NCBI GenBank assembly: GCA_038025085.1
Contig: CM076146.1
Coordinates: 25,614,501-25,678,500, forward strand
DNA length: 64,000 bases
Reading direction: 5' to 3'
From: Tetragonia tetragonoides
Taxonomy: Eukaryota > Streptophyta > Magnoliopsida > Caryophyllales > Aizoaceae
The stretch's first letter is position 1; every line of letters begins with the position of its first letter. This document shows positions 1 through 13,198 of this stretch, one piece after another. Position numbers and translations under genes: made by a program. The notes beneath the pieces are model-generated. The model saw nothing but the letters and a program-made list of their open reading frames with translations. It had not been told where the DNA came from and did not search any database.

Positions 1-1219
<1,219 letters not shown>

Positions 1220-1256
1220 TATTTCTTTAACCAAGTTTTGCTCCCTCGTCGTCCTG

Positions 1257-1264
1257 TATAAAAG
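1257..1264 (+). promoter_or_regulatory. Probable TATA box of the first NPF gene
   Basis: TATAAAAG lies 160 bp upstream of the ATG at 1417. With a usual 30-bp spacing, transcription would start near 1290 and leave a 5' leader of about 125 bases. The call rests on motif and position only. Confidence 0.55.
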
Positions 1265-1416
1265 GGCAATCTTACTCTTAGCTTATGCATAAGTTGGAAA
1301 CTTCATCTTTCTAAGTTGTTAAGCATATTGATAACTATAGCCTATAGCTAGCACCAAAAAAACTATAGCCTATAGCTAATACATTATTTATAAGGAGCCT
1401 TAATTAATTCGTGCAG

Positions 1417-3923
1417 ATGACAATGAACGAGGCTCGGAAAATTGAGGGAGAGAATAATGTGGATCAAAGGCAAGATATTCATGTCAAAGATGAGCAAAGT
1501 CGTTCTGAGAAAATGGAGGAAGGCCATGGAGAAGGGATCAGCAAGAAGGGTGGGCTTGTCACAATGCCATTTATTCTTGGTACGTTTTCATTAGATTCTT
1601 ATATATTTGTATTTGTAATTAAGAATCCATTTGTTTTTCGTTTATGTATATGCAAGGGCGGACACAGAGGGGGGCCAGCAAGCCCCTGGCCCTTGGGTAC
1701 AAATTTAAAATTTTTAGTTTATCTATTTTTTCTCTATTGCCCCCTCCTCACAACTCACAAACAACTAACCAAGTCTTGATTTCGCCCTCCAAGATGAAAA
1801 TCACGCGTCCGCCATTGTGTAAATGACTTACATTTTCGGTCTCTTGCAGTGAGTGAAGCCTGTGAAAAAATGGCGTCGGACGGATTGAAGAAGAATTTGA
1901 TGAATTTCTTAATGAAAGAGGTTCATATGTCAGTGACCACGGCAGCAAACACCCTCACCAACTATGATGGTACTGCTAGCTTGACACCCTTGCTTGGAGC
2001 TTTCTTTGCTGACTCATTTGCTGGAAGATTTTGGACCATCACAATTTCTTCCATTATTTGTCAAATTGTAAGCATATCTTTTACTCAATCTCACTAAAAC
2101 AAGTTCTATGAATGCGAAATATTTATGTCCTTAATTATAGCACATACATTTTGTATGCAAATGCTGATTTTTGCTAGCTCAATTAGCTGGTATGTTTTTG
2201 ACTGAGAGAATTTTGTCTGATTAATTTTTTGAAACCAATTCTGTTTTTCGCTTATTATGAGCAGGGCATGGTAATGTTCACTGTATCAGCAGCTCTTCCA
2301 CAGTTAAGACCAAAATGTGAAGAACATACAATGTGCCAACAACTGAATCCTGGACAATTAGCCATGCTTTACATCCCTCTTCTTCTCTTAGCATTAGGAT
2401 CAGGTGGAATTCGATCCTGCTTGGCAGCATTCGGAGCAGACCAACTTGTTCAGCCTGGCAATACAACCCAAAAGACTAAGTTTAACTCGCGACATTTCTT
2501 CAGTTGGTACTTCATTGTCATGGGAGTATCTATGCTTTTCGCTGCGACAGTGCTTGTGTATGTACAAGATAATGTTGGATGGAGTTGGGGACTTGGTATC
2601 CTCAGTGTTGCGATATTGCTTTCAACAATCACATTTGTTTTAGGCAGACCGCTTTACCGGATGTTGGAGCCTTCTGGGAGTCCGTATACCCGGTTATTGC
2701 AAGTCAGTGTTGCTGCATTTAGGAAGAGGAATTTGTCTATGGTTTCTGATCCTAGAATGCTGTATGAGAATGATGAGCTTGACAACTATTCAGCTGGTGA
2801 AAAGCTGCATCAATCTCCCCATTTCAAGTAAGTTCCTCTGTTTCTTTCTCTGTTTGATCTAGGAGTGTAGAATAATAAGTCATGTTTTAAGCAACATCTG
2901 TTCTATATACAGATGTTGTGTAGCTAAGTATGGTAATTACTTTACTCGGTTTATCCAGTGCACACTTTAACAGTAGTGACTGCAGGTTCCTCGTATCAAA
3001 AAAAGAAAAGAAAAAGTAGGTTAATTATTCTTACAAATATTCATATTGAGATCGAATTTTACCATATGAAATGCAGATTCCTAGACAAGGCAGCCATTGC
3101 AACAGAAGGCGACTTCAGCAAAACAAACAACCCAAACCTATGGAAGCTGGGAACCATTCATCGAGTGGAAGAATTAAAATCCATGATCCGAATGATACCA
3201 ATATGGGCTGCTGGAATCCTGTTCTTCATGGCCTCAGCACAAGAGAACACCTTTTCGATCGAGCAAGCTAACACAATGGACCGACACTTAACAAAGTCCT
3301 TCATAATCCCTTCTGGCTCCATGAACGTCTTTAAGATGATCTCAACGCTCTTAGCAATCGCGCTCTATGACCCAATCATCATCCCTCTTTGTAGGAAATA
3401 CACCAACTTTAATCACAACAATTCTTTCCTACATAGGATGGGCATTGGCTTTGCAATATCCATCCTGGCAACCTTAGTTGCCGGGTTTGTTGAAGTAAAG
3501 CGAAAGCAATCAGTTTTTCTTAATGAAGTTCCTATATCAGTGTTTTGGTTAGTGCCACAGTATGCTCTCCATGGCTTCGCTGAGGCATTCATGTTTATCG
3601 GTCACTTGGAGTTCTTCTACGACCAGGCACCGGAGAGTATGAGGAGCACAGCTACTGCTCTATTTTGGACTTCGAGTTCAGCTGGAAATTATGTGAGTTC
3701 ACTTCTGGTGAGCATCGTTCACAAGGGATCAAATTGGTTGCCTGACAATCTAAACAAGGGAAAGTTGGAGTACTTTTATTGGTTGATCACGATTTTGCAA
3801 TTCATAAACTTTATATATTATTTAGTTTGTGCATGGAGATATACTTTCAAGCCTGTTCAAGTGCATTGTGAGATTGTTAGCAGTGATGCTGAAGTGGGAG
3901 TTGAGCCTTTGAATCAAGTTTAA
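1417..3923 (+). CDS. NPF (NRT1/PTR) family transporter, NPF3 type, copy 1
   Basis: Proton-coupled solute carrier of the plant NPF family, predicted to be a 12-helix membrane protein. Four exons join in frame: 1417-1579, 1850-2067, 2265-2827 and 3077-3923, giving 596 residues, the usual length for NPF3.1. The ATG at 1417 is the first in frame; translation could also start at the second Met (residue 3). The ExxEK proton-coupling motif is present as EACEK (about residues 57-61). The family loop GSGGIRPC reads GSGGIRSC (about 171-179), so a usually conserved Pro is Ser. Compared with the second copy at 37.8-44.0 kb it has the same intron phases but lacks about 8 residues in the KRKQ loop before PISVFWL and is more divergent in the first helices. 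Arabidopsis NPF3.1 moves gibberellin, abscisic acid and nitrate or nitrite; the substrate here is unknown. Reading frame is intact. Confidence 0.9.
1653..1820. mobile_element. MITE-like insertion in NPF copy 1 intron 1
   Basis: Most of the 270-bp intron is bracketed by an inverted repeat: GGGCGGACAC at the left and its imperfect partner GCGTCCGCC at the right. The GC-rich ends stand out from the AT-rich intron. Target duplications were not resolved, so the ends are approximate. Confidence 0.4.
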
Positions 3924-4720
3924 TACAGTAGAATAATATATCATATAGCAGCAAATAGTACTAGAGGGAATCAAAACTTTTATGTAAATACGTTTTGTTG
4001 AGTATTTTGACTGACTTTTGTTTTGGAGTCAGTAGAATAGGCATAAGGCAGAAGCAGAGAAACACCCTGCTGTGAGGACATTGTTGCCTTTATGCAACAT
4101 CCTTCTTCGATAAATTGTTACATGTACCATAAAGTAAAGCTTAATTTCAAGCTTGGGGTGGGTAGCGCAGTGACACATTCCTACTTATTCCGAGCAATGA
4201 ATTGAGTTCAAGTTTCATTTATTCCAACAAAGTTGTAAGCTTCTTTATTAATTTTAAAAAAAAGTATAGTTTAATTTCAATTCCCGTGTAAACTTGGATG
4301 CGTATGCCAATGGCTCATCATGTAGAAAAAGGATAATGATTTACCTAATACCCCATTGGCTCTGTGAAGTTTTTAATTTGTTTTCTAACATAATGGATCA
4401 ATGTAACCTTTTTCAATTTTTGGCTCACAAAAAATCAAAACAAAACGTATACTACTTTTTAAAAAAAATTCCAATTGGAAGATGTCGCGACTCTGAAGAC
4501 CTAAACCCTCCCATGTCTTCAAATGGTGGAAAATATAAGTTGTTTCCATACATAATCGCAATATTTACAAGTTCATATTAAAATCTTAGGGTTATTTCAG
4601 CCAATGCTTCCTAAATACAGTAATTAACATAAATTTTGTGACCCGGACATATCTATAACATGGCAATATCAGAATTCTATATTGACATTTAAAATAATTT
4701 TCTGATGAATTTATATATTA
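3924..4720. other. 3' flank of NPF copy 1, mostly non-coding
   Basis: Contains the presumed 3' UTR of the NPF gene. Around 4155-4260 a segment resembles a worn tRNA-derived SINE: GGGTAGCGCAGTG looks like an A box and GAGTTCAAGTTTC like a B box, followed by an A-rich end. This is too degenerate to call. No gene is seen. Confidence 0.4.
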
Positions 4721-5409
4721 TCTTACTATTAAAACACAGTGCAGTCTTTTTAAAATTTGCCACGTGGTACATTTGAGATTGACACATGGGATGCCACGTA
4801 AGCTCCTAAATTTGTATGGTAATGACACGTAAGCCACCATGTAAGCGGCTCATGCAAGTGTGTCAAGCATTTATTTCACTTAATAAATACAAAACGACAT
4901 AATTATTATCATATTGTTCAAGTTATAAAATTAAATAAATTTTGTTATGCAACTATATAAATTATTATTCTTACTTCATTGGATCAGGTTCAGAAAATAC
5001 TTCAAAATGAGATACATATGTCCTATATTTGACTCTATAATGTTCGGTAGAAGTTAAAAAACATATATACACTACACAATTTCTTCTCGCCATGTGGCAC
5101 TTCTACGAGGTATTTGTTATATTTGTCATATGGCTTTTATATCACCATTGCATTGTCATGTGTTGTTATGTCATTTGTTGCTTTCATTGTATGATTAATC
5201 TGTTAGCTAAATTGTCACCAAAATAGATAATTGAGTATCAAAACTTCTTTTATTAAAACATTTACTTCCTTTAAAAAAACAGAAGAGAAATGACCCTTGA
5301 TCAAATGACTATATCATCCGTATAATTAAGACACCTACTATAACACCTAAAAGAATAGACAACATATTAAAAAAAACAAACCCGGGGCATCGCTCGGGAC
5401 AAAAACTAG
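4721..5409 (+). mobile_element. Non-autonomous Helitron, 689 bp
   Basis: The 5' end is TCTTACTATTAAAA directly after an A. The 3' end has a GC-rich hairpin (5381-5398, arms CCCGGG and CTCGGG with one G-T pair) followed after a short A-rich spacer by CTAG, and then a T. Insertion between A and T, a TC start, a subterminal hairpin and a CTRR end are the established Helitron hallmarks. It has no terminal inverted repeats and no coding capacity, so it depended on a Rep/helicase supplied elsewhere. Confidence 0.85.
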
Positions 5410-6639
5410 TAATTAGATTAAAACGCAATGATTAAACAAGAGCTCGCCACATCAGCTATTGAATTGTCGAATGATGTGTCAATTTACTTATGACGTGTCA
5501 TGTGATTCATGGCCAGGTAAAAAAAAAAGAGAAAAAAGAGATAGAGAAAGTAGCAACAATCAAACGTTACAAAAACATTATGGAGTTTAATGAGTCCTTC
5601 ATCTCCTTCCCTTCATTCTCACAAGTTGTCAGACGTTACAAATCCAAGAAATTGAGTAGTAGATAATTTCTCTCACATATTGATGAGCCCCTCCCTCCCC
5701 CCCCCCCCCCCAACAAAATAAAAAAAGTTAATTCCTCCCTCATGAATAGATGATGGAACCACACACCAATATCATCTCCTACCTTCCCATATGTTAAACG
5801 TTCGTACGTATCTGGAACTCATCGCCGTCGTCCGCCATCTTTCCGGCATCATGTACAACAAATACCAATTTTGGTAAGGTTATTCGTATTTCTCTTTGCG
5901 ATTGCTAATAAGCATGTGGTATCTACACCTCCTCTCTTTGCAAGATAACCCCTCCAACTTTATTAATCTTATTACCATATATTGCTTTACATTGTTTTCT
6001 ACGAACAGTTATACCAACTTGAATGTTTGAAGTTTTTTTATTTAAAAGTTACGCTGAAAAATAAACAAATAGAAATCGCTTCAAAAAAAATTGGGAAAAA
6101 AACCTCACTATAATAGTAGAGAGGGCTTGGGGTAGGTTTGGTGACAGAGGGTGGTGGAGAGCCATGTTCGGTACTCAAAAACCATGGAGTAGACATGCCC
6201 GGTGCATAACTTTCATAATGGTAAGCGCTTAATGTCACGTCGCTTGCCTCTCTTCACCCACAAGGCCTCTCTCAAGCAGCTACCCACTACATAGTCTTAT
6301 AAGGTTTAGTGGTTCTAACAGGAGTAGACATGTCCAGTGCATAACTTTCATACTAGGATTTTGAGAGTTATTTTCCAAAAGTTCCACCTCAAAATTTTCA
6401 AGTATAATAGTAAGTTATGGGAAAAAAAAATTCTAGTGTTTTTCACAGATTATTGCTATTTAATGTAATTTTTAATTAAAAACTATGCTGAAAAATAGAA
6501 AAATAACAAATAAATTAGAAATCACTTCAAAAAATTCAGGGAAAAAAATATTAGACCTCATTATAATAGTAGAGGTAGGTTTGGCAACAAGGGGTGCAGA
6601 GGAACCATGCTCAGTACACAAAAATCGTGAATTAGCCTC
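5410..6639. repeat. Degenerate repeat region before the 315-bp array
   Basis: No gene. A C run lies at about 5692-5712. Two diverged copies of a block about 430 bp apart can be seen: 6040-6190 and 6480-6630 share AATAGAAATC, CACTTCAAAAAA-like tracts, TATAATAGTAGAG, GTAGGTTTGG and an accompanying CCATG-containing stretch. GTGCATAACTTTCATA also recurs at about 6200 and 6338. This looks like an older, more worn part of the tandem array that follows. Confidence 0.5.
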
Positions 6640-8560
6640 CGATATCCAGTAAGAGGCTCTTCAAGCCTGCCAAGTACCCAATAACCTATCCCGAGGGCCT
6701 CCCATGTCTCCAAGGGAGTGTCCCATTCGATGTGGTACGAAAATATCCACCTTCCTTCCGGGGCATCCAGAACGCACAAAAAACATGGATAATAGCCTTC
6801 ATTTTCGGCTTCCCAGGGTTCGGGTATCATTGTTGCCCAAACTTCTCCAGGAGGTCTACAAAGACCCTAGAGGACCCTTAGTGCCCCGCAAGGGTCATCC
6901 GAATCCACAAACTTCAATATTACTAATTCACCATGCCTTTGGTGTTCCGACGCTTACACCAGTGTACCGTAAAACGCCCTTTCATGCCTATCAGAGACCG
7001 AATAAGCGACCCCAAGGGCCTCCCATGTCCCCTAGGGGTGTTCCGTGCGATGTGGTGCGAAAATATTCAACTTCGTTCTGAGGCCACCCGGAAGCTAAAA
7101 AACGTGGATTATACCCTTCGTTTTCAGCTTTCTGCAGCCCGGGTGTCATTTTTGCCAAACTTTTCGGGGGTCTATCATGACCCTATAGCACCCCCGGTGC
7201 CCCTAAAGGATAATCCGGATCCCCGAACTTCAATATCACTCATGCCTTCGGTGTTTCGACTCTTACACCAGTGTATCGTAAAACGCCCTTGGAAGCCTAT
7301 TAGGGAACGGATAAGCGACTCCAAGGGCCTCCCATATCCCCTAGGGGTGTTCCTTGCAATGTGGTGCGAAAATATTCACCTTCGTTCCAAAGCCTCCCGC
7401 AAGCCCAAAAAAGTGGATTATAGCCTTCAATTCCGGCTTCCTGGGTCCACGGTGTCATTTTTGCCCAAACTTTTTCGGGGGGGTCTATCATAACCTTATG
7501 GACCCCCGGTGCCCCGGGAGGGTCATAAGGATCCCCAAAGTTCGATATCACCCATGTCGTTGGTGTTTTGACTCTTACACCAGTGTACCGTAAAACTCCC
7601 TTCCAAGCCCATTAGGGACCAAATAAGCGACCCCAACTGTCTCCCATGTTCCATAAGGGTATTCCATGCGATGTGGTGCGAAAATATTCACCTTCTGTCA
7701 CGGGGCTTCCTGGAAGCCCAAAAAACTTGGATTATAGCGTTCGTTTTCGGCTTTCCGGGGCCCTTGGTGTCATTTTTGCCCAAATTTTTTCAGGGGGTCT
7801 ATCATAACCCTATAGGACCCCCGATGCCCCGGGAGGGTCATACTGATCCCCGAACTTCGAGATCACTCATGTCTTTGGTGTTTCGACTCTTACACCAGTG
7901 TACTGTAAAACTCCCTTCCAAGCCCATCACGGACCGAAAAAGCAACCCCAAGTGTCTCCCATGTCCCATAGGGGTGTTTGTGCGATGTAGAGCGAAAATA
8001 TTCACCGTTGTTCCGAGGCCTCCCGGAAGCCCAAAAAACGTGGATTATGGCCTTCGTTTTCGGCTTCCGGTGGCCCAGATGTCATTTTTGCCAATATTTC
8101 TCCAGGTGGTCTATCATGACCCTAGACGACCCTAGGTGCCCCAGGAGGGTCATCCGGATTCCCGAACTTCGAAATCACCCATCCCATTGGTCTTCCGGCC
8201 CTTACATTTGTGTCCCATACAAATGCCCTTACAAGCCTATCAAGGACCCGCTTGATAACGGACTCCGGGGACCTCTTATGTTCCTTAGGGGTGTCCCATG
8301 CGATATGGTGCAGAAATATCCACCTTCGTTATCGGGTCTCCTGTAAGCCCAAAAAACGTGGATTATAGCCTTTGATTTTCGGCTTCCCGGACACGGTTTG
8401 CGTTTTTGCCGAAACTTCTCCACGGGGGTCTATTGTCACCGTAAAGGACCTCCGGTGCCTAGGAACGGTCATTCTGGTTCCCGAACTCTGATTTTACCCA
8501 TGAGACACAGGACTTGGGACATGGGCGCTAAGACATGGGAGATGACGCTCGTTGGGACAT
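6640..8560. repeat. Tandem satellite-like array, unit about 315 bp, six copies
   Basis: The landmark CCCATGT followed by GATGTGGTGCGAAAATAT-like sequence recurs at about 6701, 7022, 7331, 7643, 7958 and 8275, spacings of 321, 309, 312, 315 and 317 bp. Other shared blocks in each unit are ACGTGGATTATAGCCTTC, TGTCATTTTTGCCCAAAC, GGGTCTATCAT and CTTACACCAGTGTACCGTAAA. The region is GC-richer than its surroundings. Open frames in it are produced by the repeat and do not look coding. Unit length is in the range of plant satellites, but six copies is short; it may be an outlying fragment of a larger array. Confidence 0.85.
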
Positions 8561-9292
8561 GGGCCACCCAGATTTTGTCTCAATACATTTTTTATTTACT
8601 TAGTTCATTTCGATTCATCGTCTACTATGATAATCTTTGGTAAAAGAACTTTATAATAGAGTATTCTCAAGCAAGTTTGTTAATAAAAGGCTAATAATCG
8701 TTTCCTAAGTACTCAGTCAAATATAGATCAAAGTTTACAGTATGACTAATCAAAATAAGTAGAACTATAATGTAACAAAAAAGGTCATTTGGGGGTAGAT
8801 AACTCTAACTTTTATAGAAGAACCACAAGCCAATTAATGACTACATTTTTTTTCTCTATTGTTAAAGGCTAATACACGGTCAGTAAATGACTACTACCTT
8901 GACTTGAGGGCACCCCCCTAACATTTTAATAGTTGCCTTAAACAAATTAAGAGTCAGGCTGCGAATGAACCTCTTCAAATCCCGCATTGGTGTTGTTTTT
9001 ATTTTATTTACCAGTTAATCAAAAAATTAGCACCAAAAAAGAAACAGAAAATTATTACAACAAAGTTACAAGCAAAGCAACCCATCAGAAAACATTTAAT
9101 TTTAGAAAAAACCAAAATGAGCCGATCATCACACTAGTTTTCTTTTTGAATGGCAAAGTAACCTCCAACTTTATTGGAAATTAAACTTGAATCCAGATTA
9201 TTGCTGGAAATAAGTGGGGGTGCGCTACTATGCTACTCACCCCAAGCTCTAGTATTGTTAAAAAGTAATTAAAATCACACAACACTATTAAT
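8561..9292. other. Non-coding spacer
   Basis: AT-rich sequence between the tandem array and the CACTA nest. I see no gene, no clear repeat ends and no RNA gene here. Confidence 0.5.
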
Positions 9293-9513
9293 TACTACAA
9301 GAAAAATCATTTATAGCAACGAGGTATTCGCAACGACATAAAAATATCATTGCTATAAATGTGTATGGCAACGACTGATACAAGTCGTTGCAAGAAGTTG
9401 TTGCGATAAATGTGATTTTCATTTCCCCACGCCCAAAAACACAGCTAGGAAAATTAAATTTCAAGACTTAGATTTTGCAACGACAATAGTCGTTGCTGTA
9501 CTTAGTGACTATA

Positions 9514-9552
9514 CTAGGTGGATGCCCGTGAGTATGCCCGTGCGTTGCACGG
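9514..9552 (-). mobile_element. Helitron-like 3' terminus (minus strand)
   Basis: Read on the minus strand, a perfect hairpin CCGTGC-AAC-GCACGG (9538-9552) is followed by CTAG at 9514-9517 and then T. This matches a Helitron 3' end pointing left. The 20-bp spacing is longer than usual because a second GCCCGTG lies between. The 5' end, somewhere to the right, was not located. A Stowaway-type tail ending GGTCTGGAGGGAGTAC at about 10091-10106 lies inside this stretch. Confidence 0.45.
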
Positions 9553-9559
9553 ACTGTGA

Positions 9560-10545
9560 TTATATAATAAAATTAATATAACGTGATTATTAATCTTATC
9601 GAAAAATCAAAGTGTAATTGTCACTTATGAAAAACTATTAGTAATATATGGATAAATATTTATATAATCCATTTAATATCATGAATGCCATATAATAAGA
9701 TCACTATAACTTTATAGGGCATCTTGTCTAATTTAAACTCTTATCATCAGTTTCAATTAACTATTAATTAACGCATCCCATATGTTACATGATCCAAGAG
9801 GTAATAGTTTCAAAGTCTTTCTATGCTTGATGTTGGTACGTCAATGCTCTTATGTTGATATAAGTATACAACTAACCTTCCAAAGATATGATCCTTCTTT
9901 TATGGTAAAATCAGATTAAATGTCTAATGTATACATAACTAATTTTCAAAAAATAAAGAAGTTTTAGACGCAAACCTTAGAATAGCAAAACATATTTTAA
10001 TGCTTGCTTAATTTTTTTTCAAAGTTATATGCGTTGCGGTAAAAGTACTGCATTGAAAAACGCAAAAAGTCCAATGTAATTTAATTGTGGTCTGGAGGGA
10101 GTACATTAATAATTAGAAAGTTGAAAGGAACATAATTTGGAGCCCTAAAATAACATGGGGGATCAGTATATTACGTACAGTTATAAAATTATACGTGATA
10201 ATGGTAAAGTTTCCTATTAAAGATTGGACCTAGAATCATTTTAGATTCATCGTTTATTTCTTTATTCTACACATACTCTTTTTATTATATTTTACATTGA
10301 GATTTCTATTTAAATTTTATAGCTAATATACGTATATTTTCTCTTATTTTTACATTGCAACTCTTTAGTTGTGTCAGCTTGTCAAGCTAATCACTAATTA
10401 CCTTTTTTAGGTGGACACATCTTATGTTGTAAATCAACAGAACATACTACAAATGAGTCTCATTTTAAGGGATATTTCATACTCATTCCAATGGTGTAAG
10501 AAATTTAATTTTTTAAGCGGTGAAAGTAAAGTTATATGCTTTTTA
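9560..10545. other. Non-coding interior of the CACTA nest
   Basis: AT-rich DNA with no coding signal. The segment ending at about 10106 matches the 3' half of the Stowaway family seen intact at 36373-36627 (AAAACGCAAAAAGTCCAATG and the GGAGGGAGTA tail). Nothing else is recognisable. Confidence 0.4.
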
Positions 10546-10858
10546 CATTACACCAAAAAACCCTAAGGACAACGGTCAAAATTGCCTAAGAACAGCGGTT
10601 CAAACCACTGTTGGTGCGTCCGCAGTTGTATATAATACTAAACAACAGTGGTTCCGTACTGAGCGCTATTATATATGCATATACAACAGCGGTTCCGGTC
10701 TGACCGCTGTTGTTTGGGTCCAAAAATTATAATCAAATTTCAGCGTGACATAAGACAGCGGTCATAGACTGACTGCGGTTGTATACTTACATACAACCGC
10801 TGTCTTATGTTTTTTTTTCTTTTTTTTTTTTTTTGGCATCTTGCTGGTTTTTTTTTTT

Positions 10859-13009
10859 TCATTTGAAACCGCAGATTGAACTTCGAAGTGGGAGGATACG
10901 CGCGTAATGTTTGAATATAAATAAAATGTCGAAAATGCAATAAAGACACATAGCAATTCTCAAGTTATTTTTTATATTAAGTAAAAGAGGAGTACACTCG
11001 AGATAAAAATATAATTTGTTCAACAAAAGGTACATCATATTGAATATTTCAACACCAAATAGTTCCTTCAATCGTTCCAGCCGTATAATGTTTCTTCGTA
11101 TTGATTCCTTCAATCGTTCCATTTCTGTCCTCTGCAAGCATATAGCAGGTAAGGTCAGATAAATTACATTTGTATGTATTCAATCAAAGTTAATAACCTG
11201 TAGAAAAGAAAGAACCGTGATTGTTACACCCAAAACTCTAAGGTGAGTCTGAACAAGGTACATCTACGAGTTAGAAGCTACAAGTGACGAACAATTAGCC
11301 ATGCTAAAAGGTCTACTGTCAACAGTTATATACATCAAAGTTGAAAAACCTGTATAAATGCACCAGTTATATACATCAGCCAATGTTAATAAATCATGGC
11401 ATTAAGATAAAACAACTCAAAAACCCAATTCCATTGTCAACAGGCAACAAAAGAAAAATAAATGGGATCACAGATGAGATAACATGTAAAATCAATCTAA
11501 GAACAGTCAACATGACAATACAAATGTTTATAGTTCCGGAAAAGAAACTAAGGATACAAGTACAAATAAATATTAATAATAGACTAACAACCGCAGTTCA
11601 CCATTCAGATATTAGTTAGCTCAGTGTGACAGGAGTACAGTACGATTCGCTACTTACATCAAAGTCACAATGAGAAGTTTCCTTTCTTTCTGCCACCTCA
11701 ATAGCATTCTTTAGCTCTGGAATCTTTGGTAATGGTCTTAGACTCTTAGTCTGTCCCCATGCTCATCACTAGCATAATAAAGACGTGTATAAATATTTGG
11801 GATGCAATAGTAAGCTACATATGTAGAAAACAGAGTTGCTAACGATTTACATACTAGCCTCGTTCATGGTGCAGGAGTGCAGGACTAGTTACATCAGAGA
11901 TTTCTTAGCTCACTGATTGCCAACATCGTGAAGTTATCCCTCACTAACATTATATAATCAATAGCTCGTTGCTCGCTGAATTTATCCATTGAAACATAAG
12001 TTAAATACTTATTATGTGCATAAAAGAAAATTGAATAGTCATAAATTCTTTTGAAACAAATTCTTCTTACCCTTGTGTAGTTGTGTATCCTCATGCATAA
12101 CACAATTATAGCTTCTCTGTCAGTATCTTTGGATAGCCGATACACAAGGATGTTCTCATCTCTAATCAAGGATAGTGAATAAGACGGATCTTCATGAAAA
12201 CAAATGATACAATGGTTGTATATCTGCAAGACAGAAAGAATCATAATTAGTACAATGAAACAGGAGACGTATTGACAAGTTTAATTGTCACTATCACTGG
12301 TCATATAAAAGTCATTGGCAAGAAATTCAACCTTAAATGAGGTGTACCACAGCTACCAACAATGTATCACCAGCTGGAAACAAGCAAGCAGTGGCAAAGC
12401 CTGGGTAAGGTCTTCACTCTTCCCATACTTGGGCACAGAGATAGAAATGCCAAGGTCGACAAAGAATTTAGTACTAGTGTAGAACTACAAGGACCAAGCG
12501 AATTCGAAGTGAGCATTGTAGTGGTAGGTTGCGTTTACTTTGTCAGACAAAATAACCAAGCAATTCAGTAGCCAAGCCAGCCATTTATGCACTCTTAATT
12601 AGTAATTAAAGTACGATTAATTTAGAGAAATAGCAATAATACATGATCAACCAAAAGTGTTCCACAGTAGCAAAAATATAGAACTCGTTTAGTAATATAA
12701 AAAGAAAGATGATGAGAGTGTAGTATCATAACTCATACCAGGCCAAAAGAAAAAATTGAGTGCATCCAAAACAAGCAAATACTGAACAGAGAGCGGTCCA
12801 CCATCAAAGTAGTTGATATATTATTAGTGCCAAGAGCTTTCAGTATACTCAAATTGAGCAATTCGCTTTGCTCATTTCTAGGGGCACAGGACTTTTTTCT
12901 CTGGGGGTTTCTCATTAATCAAGGAATGTTCAGCAACAAATAACTTTCAAGTTTAACAACAAGAAACATTAGCCAACAGAAAACCATCTAGAGTATCATA
13001 AAGAAATAC
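10859..13009. other. Interior of the nested CACTA element, unrecognised
   Basis: A few short minus-strand open frames occur, the longest at 11894-12244 (116 residues). I do not recognise them and they have no convincing splice context. They could be further captured fragments or untranslated regions of the same captured gene; the sequence gives no way to decide. Confidence 0.35.
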
Positions 13010-13198
13010 CTGTTGAGGAGCATTATAACCAGGAGGAACATGAAAGACATCACTATCTAAGGGCATGTCAAGTGAGATATCATTCATTCTTCTTGAGAAG
13101 CTGCTAGTCATACCCCCATCACAAACCTCTGAACCATTCAAGATTACCACAACCATCACTACCAGCAGAACTGCAAAATTAGCACAAACCCACCTCAT
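13010..13198 (-). pseudogene. Captured first exon of a purple acid phosphatase gene
   Basis: On the minus strand an ATG at 13198 opens 63 codons ending exactly at a CAG|GTATTT splice donor (exon end 13010). The product starts with a hydrophobic signal peptide (about residues 8-21) followed by [17 protein letters not shown] and [10 protein letters not shown]. That last string is a hallmark of the N-terminal fibronectin-like domain of plant purple acid phosphatases, secreted enzymes that release phosphate from organic esters. In family members the next residues are VHITQGD; here the following sequence does not continue the protein and no metal-binding exon is present. It therefore cannot encode an active enzyme. 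The 5' flank up to about 13.9 kb (GA-rich, with a repeated TTAGCGTGAC) may be the original leader. Confidence 0.7.

Noticed and set aside
6704..8643. Several open frames of 80-186 codons
   Set aside because: They fall inside the 315-bp tandem array and repeat with its period in different frames, so they come from repeat composition, not coding.
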